Assembly: GCF_030063365.1 (NCBI RefSeq)
Contig: NZ_JASISY010000006.1
Span: forward strand, 1-64,000
DNA: 64,000 bases
Direction: 5' to 3'
Origin: Cryobacterium sp. PH29-G1
GTDB taxonomy: Bacteria; Actinomycetota; Actinomycetes; Actinomycetales; Microbacteriaceae
Part shown: positions 1 to 9,484 of the stretch, piece by piece
Layout of the letters: every line of letters begins with the position of its first letter
How positions within the stretch are numbered: position 1 is the first letter of the stretch
Notes under the pieces: model-generated
The model's database searches: none
What the model was told of the DNA's origin: nothing
Seen by the model: the letters and a program-made list of their open reading frames with translations, nothing else
Made by a program: the position numbers and the translations under genes

Positions 1-98
1 GAAACGCCCGGTCACATTCCGAACCCGGAAGCTAAGACTCTCAGCGCTGATGGTACTGCAGGGGGGACCCTGTGGGAGAGTAAGACACCGCCGGACTT
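1..98 (+). rRNA. rrf: 5S ribosomal RNA, 3' part
   Basis: The first ~98 bases match the 3' four-fifths of a bacterial 5S rRNA. The conserved segments CCGAACCCGGAAGCTAAG (21-38) and GATGGTACTGCAGGGGGGAC (49-68) are present, followed by the GGGAGAGTA block and the closing CGCCGGAC. The 5' ~20 bases lie before the window, so an rRNA operon ends here. The exact 3' end is estimated to within a few bases. Confidence 0.95.
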
Positions 99-112
99 AA
101 CTTAGAAACACC

Positions 113-142
113 AGAATAGCCACCCCCAGGGGTGGCTATTCT
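113..142 (+). terminator. rRNA operon terminator hairpin
   Basis: AGAATAGCCACCCC and GGGGTGGCTATTCT form a perfect inverted repeat 15 bases after the 5S end. The practical stem is 12-13 bp with a small loop. Only a weak T-tract (GCTTTAAC) follows, and the hairpin could work in both directions. Confidence 0.8.
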
Positions 143-182
143 GCTTTAACACCACCCCACGCGCGACCGCATGCCCCACCAC

Positions 183-204
183 GGCCACCCACGGGTGGCC
201 TTTT
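183..204 (+). terminator. second tandem terminator after 5S
   Basis: GGCCACCC, a 2-base loop and GGGTGGCC are followed directly by TTTT. This second Rho-independent hairpin, 40 bases after the first, makes a tandem terminator typical of strongly transcribed rRNA operons. Confidence 0.75.
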
Positions 205-424
205 CTCGTTAACCCGACACGCATCCTCCAACGCACACTGCAACGCATCCAGCCGGCCAAGTCCACGACCAGGACTCCACCAGCGTGGGATCGCCACAGT
301 CAGCGCACGGGCTGGAAGCGCGTGGGCGCGGCATCCTGTTTGCTGAGCACTCAGCGGGGTTCTGCGTAAAGGTTTAGGCTGGGTATGTCTGTCGAAATGG
401 CGGACTAATTACACAGGAGATACA
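205..424 (+). other. intergenic leader of the 425 gene
   Basis: This 220-base non-coding stretch must carry the promoter of the following gene. I see no convincing -35/-10 pair. A small perfect dyad GCTGAG-CA-CTCAGC lies at 342-355, about 70 bases before the start codon, and a good ribosome binding site AGGAGA lies at 415-420. No tRNA or other RNA gene is recognisable. Confidence 0.4.
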
Positions 425-2338
425 GTGAGCCCTTCAGGACCCCGCGACGGCGATTCCCGTAACAACGGTCAGGATGACCGTCGTTCGAACCAGAGCGGCC
501 GACCCTCGAACGGGCGACCTTCCGGCGGTCGTGATGGCGCTAAGCCTCCGTACCGTGGCAATTCTGATCGCCCGCAGCAGGGTGGTGAGCGCCCTCCGTA
601 TCGGGGTAACCCGGATCGTCCTTCGCAGGGTGAGCGCCCTCCGTATCGTGGCAATTCCGACCGACCGCAGCAGGGTGGTGAGCGCCCGCCGTACCGTGGC
701 AATTCCGACCGACCGCAGCAGGGTGGTGAGCGCGCTCCGTACCGTGGAAATTCTGATCGTTCTTCGCAGGGTGAGCGTCCTCCGTATCGGGGAAATTCTG
801 ATCGTCCTTCGCAGGGTGAGCGTCCTCCGTACCGTGGCAATTCCGACCGACCGCAGCAGGGTGGTGAGCGCCCTCCGTATCGGGGAAACTCGGATCGTCC
901 TTCGCAGGGTGAGCGCCCGCCGTACCGTGGCAATTCCGACCGTCCTTCGCAGGGTGAGCGCCCTCCGTACCGTGGCAACTCTGACCGTCCTTCGCAGGGT
1001 GAGCGCCCTCCGTACCGTGGCAACTCTGACCGTTCCGCGCAGGGTGAGCGTGCTCCGTACCGTGGCAATTCCGACCGCCCGCAGCAGGGTGGTGAGCGTG
1101 CTCCGTACCGTGGTAACTCCGATCGCCCGCAGCAGGGCGGGGACCGCAAGCCTTGGGCCAAGGATGGGGCGCGGCCTGAGCGCAGCGACCGGCCCAGCAG
1201 CGACCGGCCCAGCAGTAACCGGCCCAGCAGCGACAGCAAGCCGTGGACCCAGCGGGGCGGCTCGCCGAACCGCGCCGGCGCTCCGCGCCCCGATGCCGGC
1301 AAGAAGCTGTGGACCCGCGATGGCGCTCCGGCCCGAAACGATCGTGATGCCCGCGTCGTCGAAGAGGAGATGACCGAAGAGCAGCGCATGCAGCGGGAGC
1401 TGCGTTCGGTGCGTCCGCGTCATGACGACCCGGAACTTCCCGACGATATTACGGCTAACGACCTTGACCGCATCGCGCGCAACGAGCTCAAGACTCTGAC
1501 CAAGGAGAACGCCGAAACCGTGGGTCGCCACCTGGCCATGGCCGCTCGTGTCATCGACGAAGACCCGCAGCTTGCCCACCGGCACGTGATGAGCGCCGCC
1601 CGTCGCGCCGGCCGCATCGGAGTGGTGCGCGAAAGCCTCGCTATCACCGCGTACGCGACCGGCGACTTTGCCTTGGCCCTTCGTGAGCTGCGCACCTACC
1701 GTCGCATTTCTGGTTCGAACGACCAGCTGCCGCTCATGGTCGATAGCGAGCGTGGCGTGGGTCGTCCCGACCGTGCCCTCGAGCTTGGCCGTTCCGTTGA
1801 CCGCAGCACTCTGCCGCCCGCCGTGCAGGTGGGCCTGGCCATCGCGATGTCCGGTGCACGTCTGGACCGTGGCGAAACGGATGCTGCACTCGTCGAGTTG
1901 GAAATTCCGCAGCTCAACCCCAATACGGCTTTCTCGTACAGCCCCGAGCTGTTCGCCGCCTACGCGGAGGTGCTAACCGAACTCGGCCGTGAGGATGAAG
2001 CCGACGAGTGGCTCGAGCGAGCCTCCCGTGCCGATGCAGCCCTCGGAGCCTCCGGCGACGATGACGAAACCATCGAGATTGAAGAGATGGACGAGGACGA
2101 CGACTCTCTCGCCTACTTCGCCGCGGACGCCGGCGACGGCGTCGACGCGGAGGAAACCGTTGCCGCCGGGGAAGCAGCGCGCGTCGTTGCTGCCGCCGGA
2201 CTGGCTCCGGTCGTTCAGACGCCGGCTGATGCTGATGATGCCGACGACATTGTCACTGAAACGGTCGACACCGCGGAGACCGATGACGAGTCCGACGCCG
2301 ACGAGACGGAGCCGGATGCTGCATCGCCGAAAGCCTGA
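425..2338 (+). CDS. repeat-rich disordered protein with C-terminal TPR-like domain
   Basis: A 637-residue protein with a GTG start 5 bases after AGGAGA. Residues 1-40 are polar. Residues 41-241 are 13 near-identical 15-16-residue repeats of the PPYRGNSDRPQQGGER type, very rich in Arg and Gly and surely disordered. A further basic linker runs to about residue 310. The region ~345-540 is helical and Ala/Leu/Arg-rich, like a degenerate tetratricopeptide array (for example ARRAGRIGVVRESLAITAYA). The last ~90 residues are very acidic. Its position before a HAD phosphatase and tlyA corresponds to Rv1691 of M. tuberculosis, whose function is unknown to me. The RG-rich array resembles RNA-binding low-complexity segments; this is inference. 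The HAD gene starts inside its 3' end. Confidence 0.85.
   Translation: MSPSGPRDGDSRNNGQDDRRSNQSGRPSNGRPSGGRDGAKPPYRGNSDRPQQGGERPPYRGNPDRPSQGERPPYRGNSDRPQQGGERPPYRGNSDRPQQGGERAPYRGNSDRSSQGERPPYRGNSDRPSQGERPPYRGNSDRPQQGGERPPYRGNSDRPSQGERPPYRGNSDRPSQGERPPYRGNSDRPSQGERPPYRGNSDRSAQGERAPYRGNSDRPQQGGERAPYRGNSDRPQQGGDRKPWAKDGARPERSDRPSSDRPSSNRPSSDSKPWTQRGGSPNRAGAPRPDAGKKLWTRDGAPARNDRDARVVEEEMTEEQRMQRELRSVRPRHDDPELPDDITANDLDRIARNELKTLTKENAETVGRHLAMAARVIDEDPQLAHRHVMSAARRAGRIGVVRESLAITAYATGDFALALRELRTYRRISGSNDQLPLMVDSERGVGRPDRALELGRSVDRSTLPPAVQVGLAIAMSGARLDRGETDAALVELEIPQLNPNTAFSYSPELFAAYAEVLTELGREDEADEWLERASRADAALGASGDDDETIEIEEMDEDDDSLAYFAADAGDGVDAEETVAAGEAARVVAAAGLAPVVQTPADADDADDIVTETVDTAETDDESDADETEPDAASPKA
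545..1147 (+). repeat. 13 tandem 45/48-bp coding repeats
   Basis: Thirteen consecutive units of 45 or 48 bp encode PPYRGNSDRPSQGER or PPYRGNSDRPQQGGER variants. The two lengths differ by one Gly codon. Units differ mostly at third codon positions (for example CGTGGCAATTCC versus CGGGGAAATTCT), so the array is not freshly duplicated yet keeps its amino-acid pattern. The first unit has Lys before PPY and several have Ala for the first Pro. Copy number is likely to vary between strains. Confidence 0.9.
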
Positions 2339-3344
2339 ATCGGCGACGCCGCTCGAGGGCGTTGATGTTCTGCTGGCTGATCTGGATGGCGTGGTGTACG
2401 CGGGCCCGACGGCAATTCCGCTGGCCGTTGAGAGCCTGAACCGTGCCGCCGAAAGCATCCGCGTGGGCTACATCACCAACAACGCCTCGCGCACCGATCA
2501 GTCGGTCGCCGACCACCTCACCCAGCTGGGGCTTACGGTGGCGGCAACGGATGTCGTCACCTCCCCGCAGGCGGCCGTGCGGCTGCTGGCTGAGCAGGTT
2601 GCTCCGGGATCGAGCATCCTCGTGATTGGTGGCGATGGCCTCGTCGACGAGGTGATCAAGGGCGGATTCGTGGTGACTCGATCGGCCGACGACAAGCCGG
2701 CCGCCGTTATTCAGGGCTTCGCACCGGATGTCGGCTGGGTACACCTGGCCGAAGCGGCGTTCGCGTTGAACGCCGATGGTGTGGGCACGGGCATCCCGTG
2801 GATTGCGACCAACACGGACTGGACGATTCCGGTTGCCCGCGGTATCGCGCCCGGGAACGGCACGCTCGTCTCGGCCGTGCACACGGCCGTCGGCCGGCTG
2901 CCGCTCGTGGCTGGTAAGCCGGAGGCGGCCATCTTTCTGGAAGCCACACGACGTTTCGGCGCGCAGAACGCGCTCTTCATCGGTGACCGACTCGACACCG
3001 ATATTCTCGGAGCCAATCGGGCCGGAATTGCTGCCGTACTCGTGCTGACCGGCATCGACCGGGCCAAGCAGGCCCTGGCCGCCGACAAGGAATCGCGGCC
3101 GGCGTTCATCATTGAAAACCTGCAGCAGCTGCACGAGCCCTACCCTGAAACCGTGTTCTCCAAGGATGGTTCGACGGCGACGGTGAACGGTGCGAGCGTG
3201 CGCATCAACGGCAACGACGTACAAATCGTCAAGGAGGGCGACGGCGGAATCAACCTATTGCGTGCCGCCTGCGCCGCGATCTACCGATCCGGGCGGGCGA
3301 TTTACGGGCTGAACGTTCCGGAGCGACTGTATCTCGCGCAGTAG
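2316..3344 (+). CDS. HAD-IIA family hydrolase (NagD-like phosphatase)
   Basis: A 342-residue protein starting at an ATG 23 bases inside the end of the upstream gene. Motif I is DLDGVVYAGP (residues 22-31, nucleophile Asp22, acid/base Asp24). A cap of the NagD/phosphoglycolate-phosphatase type follows (YITNNASRT contains motif II). The C-terminal GKPEAAIF and GDRLDTDILGANRAG segments give motifs III and IV. HAD-IIA enzymes dephosphorylate small metabolites in the cytoplasm; the substrate cannot be predicted. The ~70 residues after the catalytic core are an actinobacterial-style extension. An ORF open further upstream in this frame runs antiparallel to no gene but only duplicates the preceding coding region, so the ATG at 2316 is preferred. 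Confidence 0.88.
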   Translation: MLHRRKPESATPLEGVDVLLADLDGVVYAGPTAIPLAVESLNRAAESIRVGYITNNASRTDQSVADHLTQLGLTVAATDVVTSPQAAVRLLAEQVAPGSSILVIGGDGLVDEVIKGGFVVTRSADDKPAAVIQGFAPDVGWVHLAEAAFALNADGVGTGIPWIATNTDWTIPVARGIAPGNGTLVSAVHTAVGRLPLVAGKPEAAIFLEATRRFGAQNALFIGDRLDTDILGANRAGIAAVLVLTGIDRAKQALAADKESRPAFIIENLQQLHEPYPETVFSKDGSTATVNGASVRINGNDVQIVKEGDGGINLLRAACAAIYRSGRAIYGLNVPERLYLAQ

Positions 3345-3354
3345 CCTTGACAGT

Positions 3355-3528
3355 GTGAACTCCGAGCCTGTCCTGCCCGAACCCGAACCGGTCGATCTCG
3401 CCGCCCGCGCGGCCAACATCGAGGCCCAACCGCTCGAGCGGCGCGCCGAGGCCTTCGGAGAGTTACACGAGCAACTGCGCGTGCAACTCGAAGATCCCGG
3501 CACCGACGTGACAAACGGCCAGGCATGA
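3355..3528 (+). CDS. 57-residue conserved small protein
   Basis: This is a GTG-initiated ORF of 58 codons. It begins 10 bases after the HAD gene stop and its TGA overlaps the tlyA start codon (ATGA). The product starts VNSEPVLPEPEP and continues as an amphipathic, Glu/Leu/Arg-rich segment (AEAFGELHEQLRVQLED), predicted helical. A protein of the same size occupies the same place in M. tuberculosis (Rv1693, between Rv1692 and tlyA). That synteny and the tight coupling are the main support. The function is unknown. Confidence 0.75.
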   Translation: MNSEPVLPEPEPVDLAARAANIEAQPLERRAEAFGELHEQLRVQLEDPGTDVTNGQA

Positions 3529-4451
3529 CCGGCGACCGCATCCCCGGCGCCGATACCCCACACGACCCGGAAACAGACGCACCTATGCCTGAGCACCTGA
3601 ACGATGCCGACCTGAACGACGCAGGCCCACTTGACGGCCCCCCAGAACGGATGCCCGACTCCCGTCTCGACGCAGCCCTGGCCGATCGCGGATTGGTCCG
3701 TTCCCGCACCGTCGCCGCCAAACTCATCGCCGACGGCCTCGTCACGGTGAACGGCATCCCGGTCGTGAAAGCCAGTACCAAGGTCGCAGCGAACGCCGTT
3801 CTCGAGGTGGCAGCCACCGACCACTACGTCAGCCGGGGTGCGCACAAGCTCAATGCCGCCCTCGATTCCTTCAGCATTAGCGTCGCCGGCCGCACCGCGC
3901 TCGACGCCGGTGCCAGCACGGGTGGTTTCAGCCAGGTGCTGCTCGAACGCGGCGCCGCTCAGGTTATCGCCGCCGATGTCGGCCACGGCCAGCTCGCCGC
4001 GCAACTGAAGACCGAGCCGCGGCTCAAGCTGGTCGAGGGCTACAACATCCGCTATGCGACTCCGGAAACGCTCGCCGGGGCATCCGGAATCGTCACCCGC
4101 CCCGATCTCGTCGTGGCCGACCTGTCGTTCATCTCGTTGACGACAGTGCTGCCGGCTCTGGTCGCTACGGCCGCGCAGGGCGCCGACTTCGTTTTGCTGA
4201 TCAAACCGCAGTTCGAGGTGGGCCGCGGCGGAATACGGGAGGGAATCGTGCACGACAAGGGGCTGCGCTCCGACGCCGTGGCCGGTGTACTCTGGGCCGG
4301 CTGGGACCTCGGCCTGAAGACCTGCGGTGTCATCGCCTCACCCATTATTGGGGCGGCTGGAAATCACGAGTATCTGTGCTGGATGAGTGCCACGGCCGGC
4401 ACTAATCCGACAGAATGGATGGATCGGATCGAAACCGTGGTGGGGGCGTGA
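3525..4451 (+). CDS. tlyA: TlyA family rRNA 2'-O-methyltransferase
   Basis: A 308-residue protein. An N-terminal S4 RNA-binding domain (~45-105, RLDAALADRGLVRSR) is followed by an FtsJ-like Rossmann domain with AdoMet motif ALDAGASTGGFSQVLL (~125-140). The 2'-O-methyltransferase K-D-K-E tetrad can be read in AHKLN, DLSFISL, LIKPQFE and NHEYL. TlyA methylates 16S C1409 and 23S C1920 in mycobacteria and so sets capreomycin sensitivity. The first ~42 residues are unconserved and Pro/Asp-rich. An internal ATG at residue 43 is an alternative start, but the ATGA overlap with the upstream gene favours 3525. Confidence 0.92.
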   Translation: MTGDRIPGADTPHDPETDAPMPEHLNDADLNDAGPLDGPPERMPDSRLDAALADRGLVRSRTVAAKLIADGLVTVNGIPVVKASTKVAANAVLEVAATDHYVSRGAHKLNAALDSFSISVAGRTALDAGASTGGFSQVLLERGAAQVIAADVGHGQLAAQLKTEPRLKLVEGYNIRYATPETLAGASGIVTRPDLVVADLSFISLTTVLPALVATAAQGADFVLLIKPQFEVGRGGIREGIVHDKGLRSDAVAGVLWAGWDLGLKTCGVIASPIIGAAGNHEYLCWMSATAGTNPTEWMDRIETVVGA

Positions 4452-4455
4452 CGCG

Positions 4456-5376
4456 TTGAGTGAGACCCCGCGGTACTTTCTGATTGTGGCGCACACCGGC
4501 CGGGCCGATTCGCTCGAGGCTGCTGCCACGGTGTGCGAGCAGCTGATCGCGAGTGGCGCCGTTCCGGTGCTGGCCCTCGACGAACGCGCCGATCTGCTCG
4601 CCTCGTCACCCGAACTCAACGGGCACATCGCCATTCTCGGCGAAAGCGTGTCGACCGCTGACCTGGAATTGGTCATCGTGCTCGGCGGCGACGGAACCAT
4701 TCTGCGTTCCGCGGAACTCGTGCGCGGCTGTTCAGCACCGTTGCTCGGCATCAATCTCGGCCATGTCGGATTTCTCGCCGAGAGTGAGCGCGACGACCTC
4801 GGTGAGGCCGTGCGTCGCGCTCTCAAAGGCGACTACGAGGTTGAAGAACGGCTCGCCCTGTCGGTGCGGGTCAAAGTCGCCGACAAAGTCGTGTACGAAA
4901 CCTGGGCCCTCAACGAAGTCACCGTGGAGAAGGCCAGTCGCGAACGCATGATTGAGGTCGTCGTCGAGGTTGACGGTCGCCCGCTGTCGTCGTTTGGTTG
5001 CGACGGCGTTGTGCTGTCCACCCCGACCGGATCGACCGCCTACTCATTCTCGGCCGGCGGTCCGATCGTCTGGCCGGGCGTGGAAGCCCTGCTTCTGGTG
5101 CCGCTCAGCGCCCACGCCTTGTTTGCGCGCCCACTCGTTGTCGGCCCCGAATCATCCCTCGCCGTGGAGGTTCTGTCCCGTACCGGCGCCAGCGCCGTGC
5201 TCTGCGCCGACGGCCGACGCACCCAGGATCTGCCCAAGGGCGCCCGGGTGATCGTGCGTCGTTCCAGTGTTCCGGTGCGTCTGGCGCGCCTGCACATCGG
5301 CCCGTTCACCGACCGACTGGTAAACAAATTCAACCTGCCGGTCACCGGCTGGCGTGGTCCGGTGGGTCGCGAGTGA
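4456..5376 (+). CDS. nadK: NAD kinase
   Basis: Makes NADP from NAD and ATP. The TTG start at 4456 lies about 9 bases after a GGGGG purine run and gives 306 residues beginning LSETPRYFLIVAHTGR, the usual family N-terminus. Diagnostic motifs are GGDGT (77-81), LGINLGHVGFLAE and TPTGSTAYSFSAGGP. The reading frame is open for another 69 bases upstream inside tlyA, but no GTG or ATG there has a ribosome binding site. The stop overlaps the recN start by 4 bases (GTGA). Confidence 0.92.
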   Translation: MSETPRYFLIVAHTGRADSLEAAATVCEQLIASGAVPVLALDERADLLASSPELNGHIAILGESVSTADLELVIVLGGDGTILRSAELVRGCSAPLLGINLGHVGFLAESERDDLGEAVRRALKGDYEVEERLALSVRVKVADKVVYETWALNEVTVEKASRERMIEVVVEVDGRPLSSFGCDGVVLSTPTGSTAYSFSAGGPIVWPGVEALLLVPLSAHALFARPLVVGPESSLAVEVLSRTGASAVLCADGRRTQDLPKGARVIVRRSSVPVRLARLHIGPFTDRLVNKFNLPVTGWRGPVGRE

Positions 5377-7109
5377 TCGATGAACTGTACATCCGCGACC
5401 TCGGCGTAATCGCCGAGGCGACGCTGCCGCTGGGCCCCGGATTCACCGCCGTCACCGGTGAGACCGGCGCCGGAAAGACCATGGTGGTCACCGCGCTGGG
5501 ACTGCTGCTCGGCGACCGAGCGGATGCCGGCACCGTGCGCCAGGGCCAGCCCAACAGTTTTGTTCAGGGGCGGTGGGTCATCGACCCCACCAGCGCTGTC
5601 GCCGACCGGGTACGGGACGCCGGGGGAGACCTCGACGGTCCCGAACTCATCCTCGGTCGTTCCGTCTCGAGTGAGGGGCGCAGCCGCGCGGTTGTCGGCG
5701 GTCGTGGCGCGCCGGCCAGCGTGCTCGGGGATCTGCGCAACGACCTCGTTGTGGTGCACGGTCAAAGCGACCAGGTGCGCCTGCGCTCCGCCGCCGCTCA
5801 GCGTGATGCCCTCGACCGCTTTGCCGGCCCCGACCTCGCTGCCGTGCTCGAGGACTACCAGCACGTTTTTCACCGCTGGCAGGCCAACCAGGCCGACCTC
5901 GACCGGCTCCAGACTCAGCAGGACCTGCGCGCCCGCGAGGCCGAAGACCTGCGCGCTGCGATCGCCGAGATCGAAACTGTCGCCCCGCAGCGCGGCGAGG
6001 ACGCCGAGCTCGGCGAACGCGCCGAACGACTCGGAAACCTCGAAGAGCTGCGACTTGCCGGAGAACAAGCCCGCCAGCTCATTTCCGCTGAAGACAACCC
6101 CGACGACGTGCCCGACGTCGTCGCCCTGCTCGAAACGGCTCGACGCGCGCTCGACCGGGTTGCGGTGCACGATGTGGCCCTGCCGCCACTGGTTGCGGCC
6201 ATCGCGAATGTCGGTTTCGTCGTCGCGGACATCGCCGCCGAACTCTCCAGCTATCTGGCCGGCCTCGACGCGGACGGTGCCCGCGAACTGGAAATCGTTC
6301 AGGAACGCCGTGCCGAATTGGGCGTCCTCGCCCGCAAATACCCGGGCGGCCTCGAAGAAGCCATTGAATTTCAGACCGAGGGCAGCACTCGTCTGCTCGA
6401 GCTGGACTCGGACTCGGACCGCATCGAAACGCTCACGGCACAAGCGGATGCCGACCGAGCGCTGGTCACCGATCTCGCCGCCGCCCTCACAACGTTGCGC
6501 GCAGCGGCCGCTGTGCAACTCGGCGCGCGGGTGACCGCAGAGCTCGGTGCGTTGGCGATGCCGGACGCCGTTCTGCTCGTGGAGCTGGAAGGTGCAGCGG
6601 AGTTCACCGTCACCGGAAGCGACCTGGTTCGCCTGCTCCTGCAGCCGCACGTCGGTGCCGAACCGAGAGCGCTGGCGCGCGGGGCATCCGGTGGCGAACT
6701 GTCTCGGGTGATGCTCGCCATCGAAGTTGTCATCAACGCGACCGATCCCGTGCCCACCTTCGTCTTCGATGAGATCGATGCCGGAGTGGGCGGCGCCGCG
6801 GCGATTGAAATCGGACGCCGACTGGCTCGACTCGCCGAAACAGCCCAGGTGATCGTGGTCACCCACCTCGCCCAGGTGGCCGCCTTTGCCGGCAACCACC
6901 TCAGCGTTGTGAAAGACAGTGACGGATCCGTCACCGCGTCGAGTGTGCGCCAATTGCGAGGCGACGACCGTGCCGCTGAGATGGCGCGTCTGCTCTCGGG
7001 CCTGCCCGATTCCAAGAGCGGCCTCGAACATGCCAGGGAGCTGCTCGATCTTGCGCAGCCCCCGCCAGCCGCAATCCCGCCCGCACCGAAGAGCCGTACC
7101 GAAGAGTGA
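5373..7109 (+). CDS. recN: DNA repair protein RecN
   Basis: A 578-residue SMC-like ATPase for double-strand-break repair. Walker A is GETGAGKT (~29-36). It is followed by the HGQSDQVRL motif and two coiled-coil arms rich in Glu, Arg and Ala. The C-terminal half carries the ABC signature [15 protein letters not shown], Walker [13 protein letters not shown] and the H-loop [12 protein letters not shown]. The GTG start shares GTGA with nadK. The length is normal for actinobacterial RecN. Its own stop overlaps the pyrG start. Confidence 0.94.
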   Translation: MIDELYIRDLGVIAEATLPLGPGFTAVTGETGAGKTMVVTALGLLLGDRADAGTVRQGQPNSFVQGRWVIDPTSAVADRVRDAGGDLDGPELILGRSVSSEGRSRAVVGGRGAPASVLGDLRNDLVVVHGQSDQVRLRSAAAQRDALDRFAGPDLAAVLEDYQHVFHRWQANQADLDRLQTQQDLRAREAEDLRAAIAEIETVAPQRGEDAELGERAERLGNLEELRLAGEQARQLISAEDNPDDVPDVVALLETARRALDRVAVHDVALPPLVAAIANVGFVVADIAAELSSYLAGLDADGARELEIVQERRAELGVLARKYPGGLEEAIEFQTEGSTRLLELDSDSDRIETLTAQADADRALVTDLAAALTTLRAAAAVQLGARVTAELGALAMPDAVLLVELEGAAEFTVTGSDLVRLLLQPHVGAEPRALARGASGGELSRVMLAIEVVINATDPVPTFVFDEIDAGVGGAAAIEIGRRLARLAETAQVIVVTHLAQVAAFAGNHLSVVKDSDGSVTASSVRQLRGDDRAAEMARLLSGLPDSKSGLEHARELLDLAQPPPAAIPPAPKSRTEE

Positions 7110-8839
7110 GTGACGAAATCGAAGTGATAGCATTGAAGCCCGTGGTGGAAAATATAAACGCGGACAGATCAAACGGCACAACAAAGCATATTTTTGTGAC
7201 CGGAGGTGTGGTCTCCTCGCTCGGTAAGGGCTTGACGGCGGCCAGCCTCGGAAACCTACTCACGGCACGCGGCCTGCGGGTCGTCATGCAGAAGCTCGAC
7301 CCCTATCTCAACGTCGATCCGGGAACGATGAACCCGTTCCAGCACGGCGAAGTCTTCGTGACCGACGACGGTGCCGAAACCGACCTGGATATTGGGCACT
7401 ACGAACGTTTTCTCGACATCAACCTCGGTCAGTCGGCAAACGTCACGACCGGTCAGGTCTACTCCGAGGTCATCGCCCGCGAACGTCGCGGCGAGTACCT
7501 CGGCGACACCGTGCAGGTTATCCCGCACATCACCGATGAGATCAAGCGCCGCATGCGCCTGCAGTCCAGCGACGTACCGCGGCCCGACGTGATCATCACC
7601 GAGATCGGCGGTACCGTTGGCGACATCGAGTCGCAGCCGTTCATCGAGGCCGCACGCCAGGTGCGTCACGAACTCGGCCGCAATAACGTGTTTTTTGTGC
7701 ACGTCTCCCTCGTGCCGTTCCTCGGTGCGGCCGGCGAGCAGAAGACCAAGCCGACCCAGCACTCCGTTGCGATGCTGCGCTCGATCGGTATTCAGCCCGA
7801 CGCGCTCGTGCTGCGCAGCGACCGCCCCGTCTCCGAGTCGAACAAGCGCAAGATCGCGCTCATGTGCGACGTCGACGAAGACGCGGTCGTGAACGCGGTC
7901 GACGTCGCGTCGATCTACGAAATTCCCACCATGCTGCACGATCAGGGCCTCGACAAGTACATTGTCAACGCCCTCGGCCTCGAGGCCGACACCGTCGACT
8001 GGACCGGTTGGGAGAACCTGCTCGAATCGATTCGCCACCCCAAGCACGAGGTCACCATCGGCCTGGTCGGTAAATATATTGACCTTCCGGATGCCTATCT
8101 GTCGGTCACCGAGGCGCTGCGAGCCGGTGGGTTCGCCAACCAGACCAAGGTGAAAATCGTCTGGATCGGATCAGACGACTGCGAGACAGAAGAAGGTGCT
8201 GCCCGGCTGCTCGGCGAGCTCGACGGCATCTGCGTGCCCGGCGGCTTCGGAATCCGTGGGATCGAGGGCAAGCTCGGCGCCCTCAAATTCGCGCGCGAAA
8301 ACGGAATTCCCGTGCTCGGCCTGTGTCTGGGGCTGCAGTGCATGGTCATCGAATATGCCCGGAACAAGGCGAACCTGCCGTTGGCTTCGTCGAGCGAGTT
8401 CGATCCCGATACCGAGTTTCCGGTCATCGCGACCATGGAAGAGCAGGTAGAGATCATTGCCGGCGGTGACCTGGGCGGTACCATGCGTCTCGGCCTGTAC
8501 CCGGCCGATCTGGCCGGAGGGTCCATCGTCGCTGAACTGTACGGTGCACCGGTCGCTTCCGAACGTCACCGTCACCGCTACGAGGTCAACAACGCCTTCC
8601 GCGATCAAATCTCCGCCGCCGGCCTCTCGTTCTCGGGAGTCTCACCTGACCGCAAGCTTGTCGAATACGTCGAACTGCCCCGCGATGTACACCCGTTCTA
8701 CGTGGGCACGCAGGCGCACCCGGAGCTGCGCTCTCGGCCGAACCACGCGCATCCGCTGTTTCGCGGGCTCATCGCTGCGGCGTTGGAACGCCAGGAATCC
8801 AGCCGGTTGTTCGAGGTGAAAGAAGAACTCAGTGCCTGA
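7106..8839 (+). CDS. pyrG: CTP synthase
   Basis: Converts UTP, ATP and glutamine to CTP. In the 577-residue product the N-terminal synthetase domain begins [17 protein letters not shown] at about residue 27. The C-terminal class I glutamine amidotransferase domain has nucleophile Cys in [10 protein letters not shown] and the His/Glu pair near the C-terminus (AHPELRSRP). The GTG at 7106 gives a 4-base overlap with recN. A second in-frame GTG at 7142 would shorten the unconserved N-terminal tail by 12 residues and cannot be excluded. M. tuberculosis has two genes between recN and pyrG that are absent here. Confidence 0.95.
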   Translation: MSDEIEVIALKPVVENINADRSNGTTKHIFVTGGVVSSLGKGLTAASLGNLLTARGLRVVMQKLDPYLNVDPGTMNPFQHGEVFVTDDGAETDLDIGHYERFLDINLGQSANVTTGQVYSEVIARERRGEYLGDTVQVIPHITDEIKRRMRLQSSDVPRPDVIITEIGGTVGDIESQPFIEAARQVRHELGRNNVFFVHVSLVPFLGAAGEQKTKPTQHSVAMLRSIGIQPDALVLRSDRPVSESNKRKIALMCDVDEDAVVNAVDVASIYEIPTMLHDQGLDKYIVNALGLEADTVDWTGWENLLESIRHPKHEVTIGLVGKYIDLPDAYLSVTEALRAGGFANQTKVKIVWIGSDDCETEEGAARLLGELDGICVPGGFGIRGIEGKLGALKFARENGIPVLGLCLGLQCMVIEYARNKANLPLASSSEFDPDTEFPVIATMEEQVEIIAGGDLGGTMRLGLYPADLAGGSIVAELYGAPVASERHRHRYEVNNAFRDQISAAGLSFSGVSPDRKLVEYVELPRDVHPFYVGTQAHPELRSRPNHAHPLFRGLIAAALERQESSRLFEVKEELSA

Positions 8840-9467
8840 CGGCTCGTTGCAGGATGACGTCGCACCGGTAAATGTCACGGCGACTGACGTCGTCTTCGAC
8901 GGCGCCATCTGGAATGTGCGCCGCGACACGTTCGACTACAACAACGCGAGCATCACCCGCGAATACATCGACCACCCTGGCGCGGTCGCCGTGCTCGCCC
9001 TCGACGAACACGACCGCGTGCTCTTGATCAAGCAGTACCGGCACCCGACCGGTCTGCGCGGCTGGGAATTACCGGCCGGGCTGCTCGATGTGAGCGGCGA
9101 GCAGGCGCTGATCGGCGCCCAGCGTGAATTGGCCGAAGAAGCGGATGTCGTGGCCACCGACTGGGCGCTGCTGACCGAGTTCTACACCTCGCCCGGTGGC
9201 AGCAACGAAGCGATTCGGGTCTACCTGGCCCGCGGTGTCTCTGCGGTTGCCGCGTTCGAGCGCACCGACGAAGAAGCCGACATCGAACTGCGCTGGGCGT
9301 CGCTCGACGATTGCGTTGATGCCGTGCTGGCCCGCCGGATCGAGAACCCCATCCTGGCGCTCGGGGTGCTCGCTGCGCACGCGAGCCGTGCGCGCGGGTG
9401 GAGCACTCTCGCGCCGGCTGACCTGCCGTGGCCGCGGCATCCGCTGAACCGGCACGCCACGGTCTGA
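8832..9467 (+). CDS. NUDIX hydrolase, ADP-ribose pyrophosphatase type
   Basis: A 211-residue protein, GTG start overlapping the pyrG stop by 8 bases. The NUDIX box appears as GE-x6[11 protein letters not shown], with a Gly-Leu-Leu-Asp lead-in as in ADP-ribose pyrophosphatases; the usual Gly after EE is Ala. The preceding [22 protein letters not shown] and following [15 protein letters not shown] match the ADPRase subfamily (Rv1700 holds the same position in M. tuberculosis). It probably hydrolyses ADP-ribose or a related dinucleotide in the cytoplasm. Confidence 0.9.
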   Translation: MPDGSLQDDVAPVNVTATDVVFDGAIWNVRRDTFDYNNASITREYIDHPGAVAVLALDEHDRVLLIKQYRHPTGLRGWELPAGLLDVSGEQALIGAQRELAEEADVVATDWALLTEFYTSPGGSNEAIRVYLARGVSAVAAFERTDEEADIELRWASLDDCVDAVLARRIENPILALGVLAAHASRARGWSTLAPADLPWPRHPLNRHATV

Positions 9468-9484
9468 GAGCGATCGAACCGAGC

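Noticed and set aside
545-1147. CRISPR array
   Set aside because: The 45/48-bp units are contiguous coding repeats without variable spacers, in frame in a long gene. No cas genes are present.
434-1585. Long open frames antisense to the repeat-rich gene (also 469-1389) and a second + frame (474-1373)
   Set aside because: They follow from the periodic repeat, which keeps all frames open. The proteins are monotone Arg/Thr/Leu repeats with no start signals, while the 425 frame has a ribosome site and a conserved C-terminal domain.
4387-4455. Longer N-terminus for NAD kinase from ATG 4387
   Set aside because: It would lie wholly within tlyA, has no ribosome site and adds residues absent from the family.
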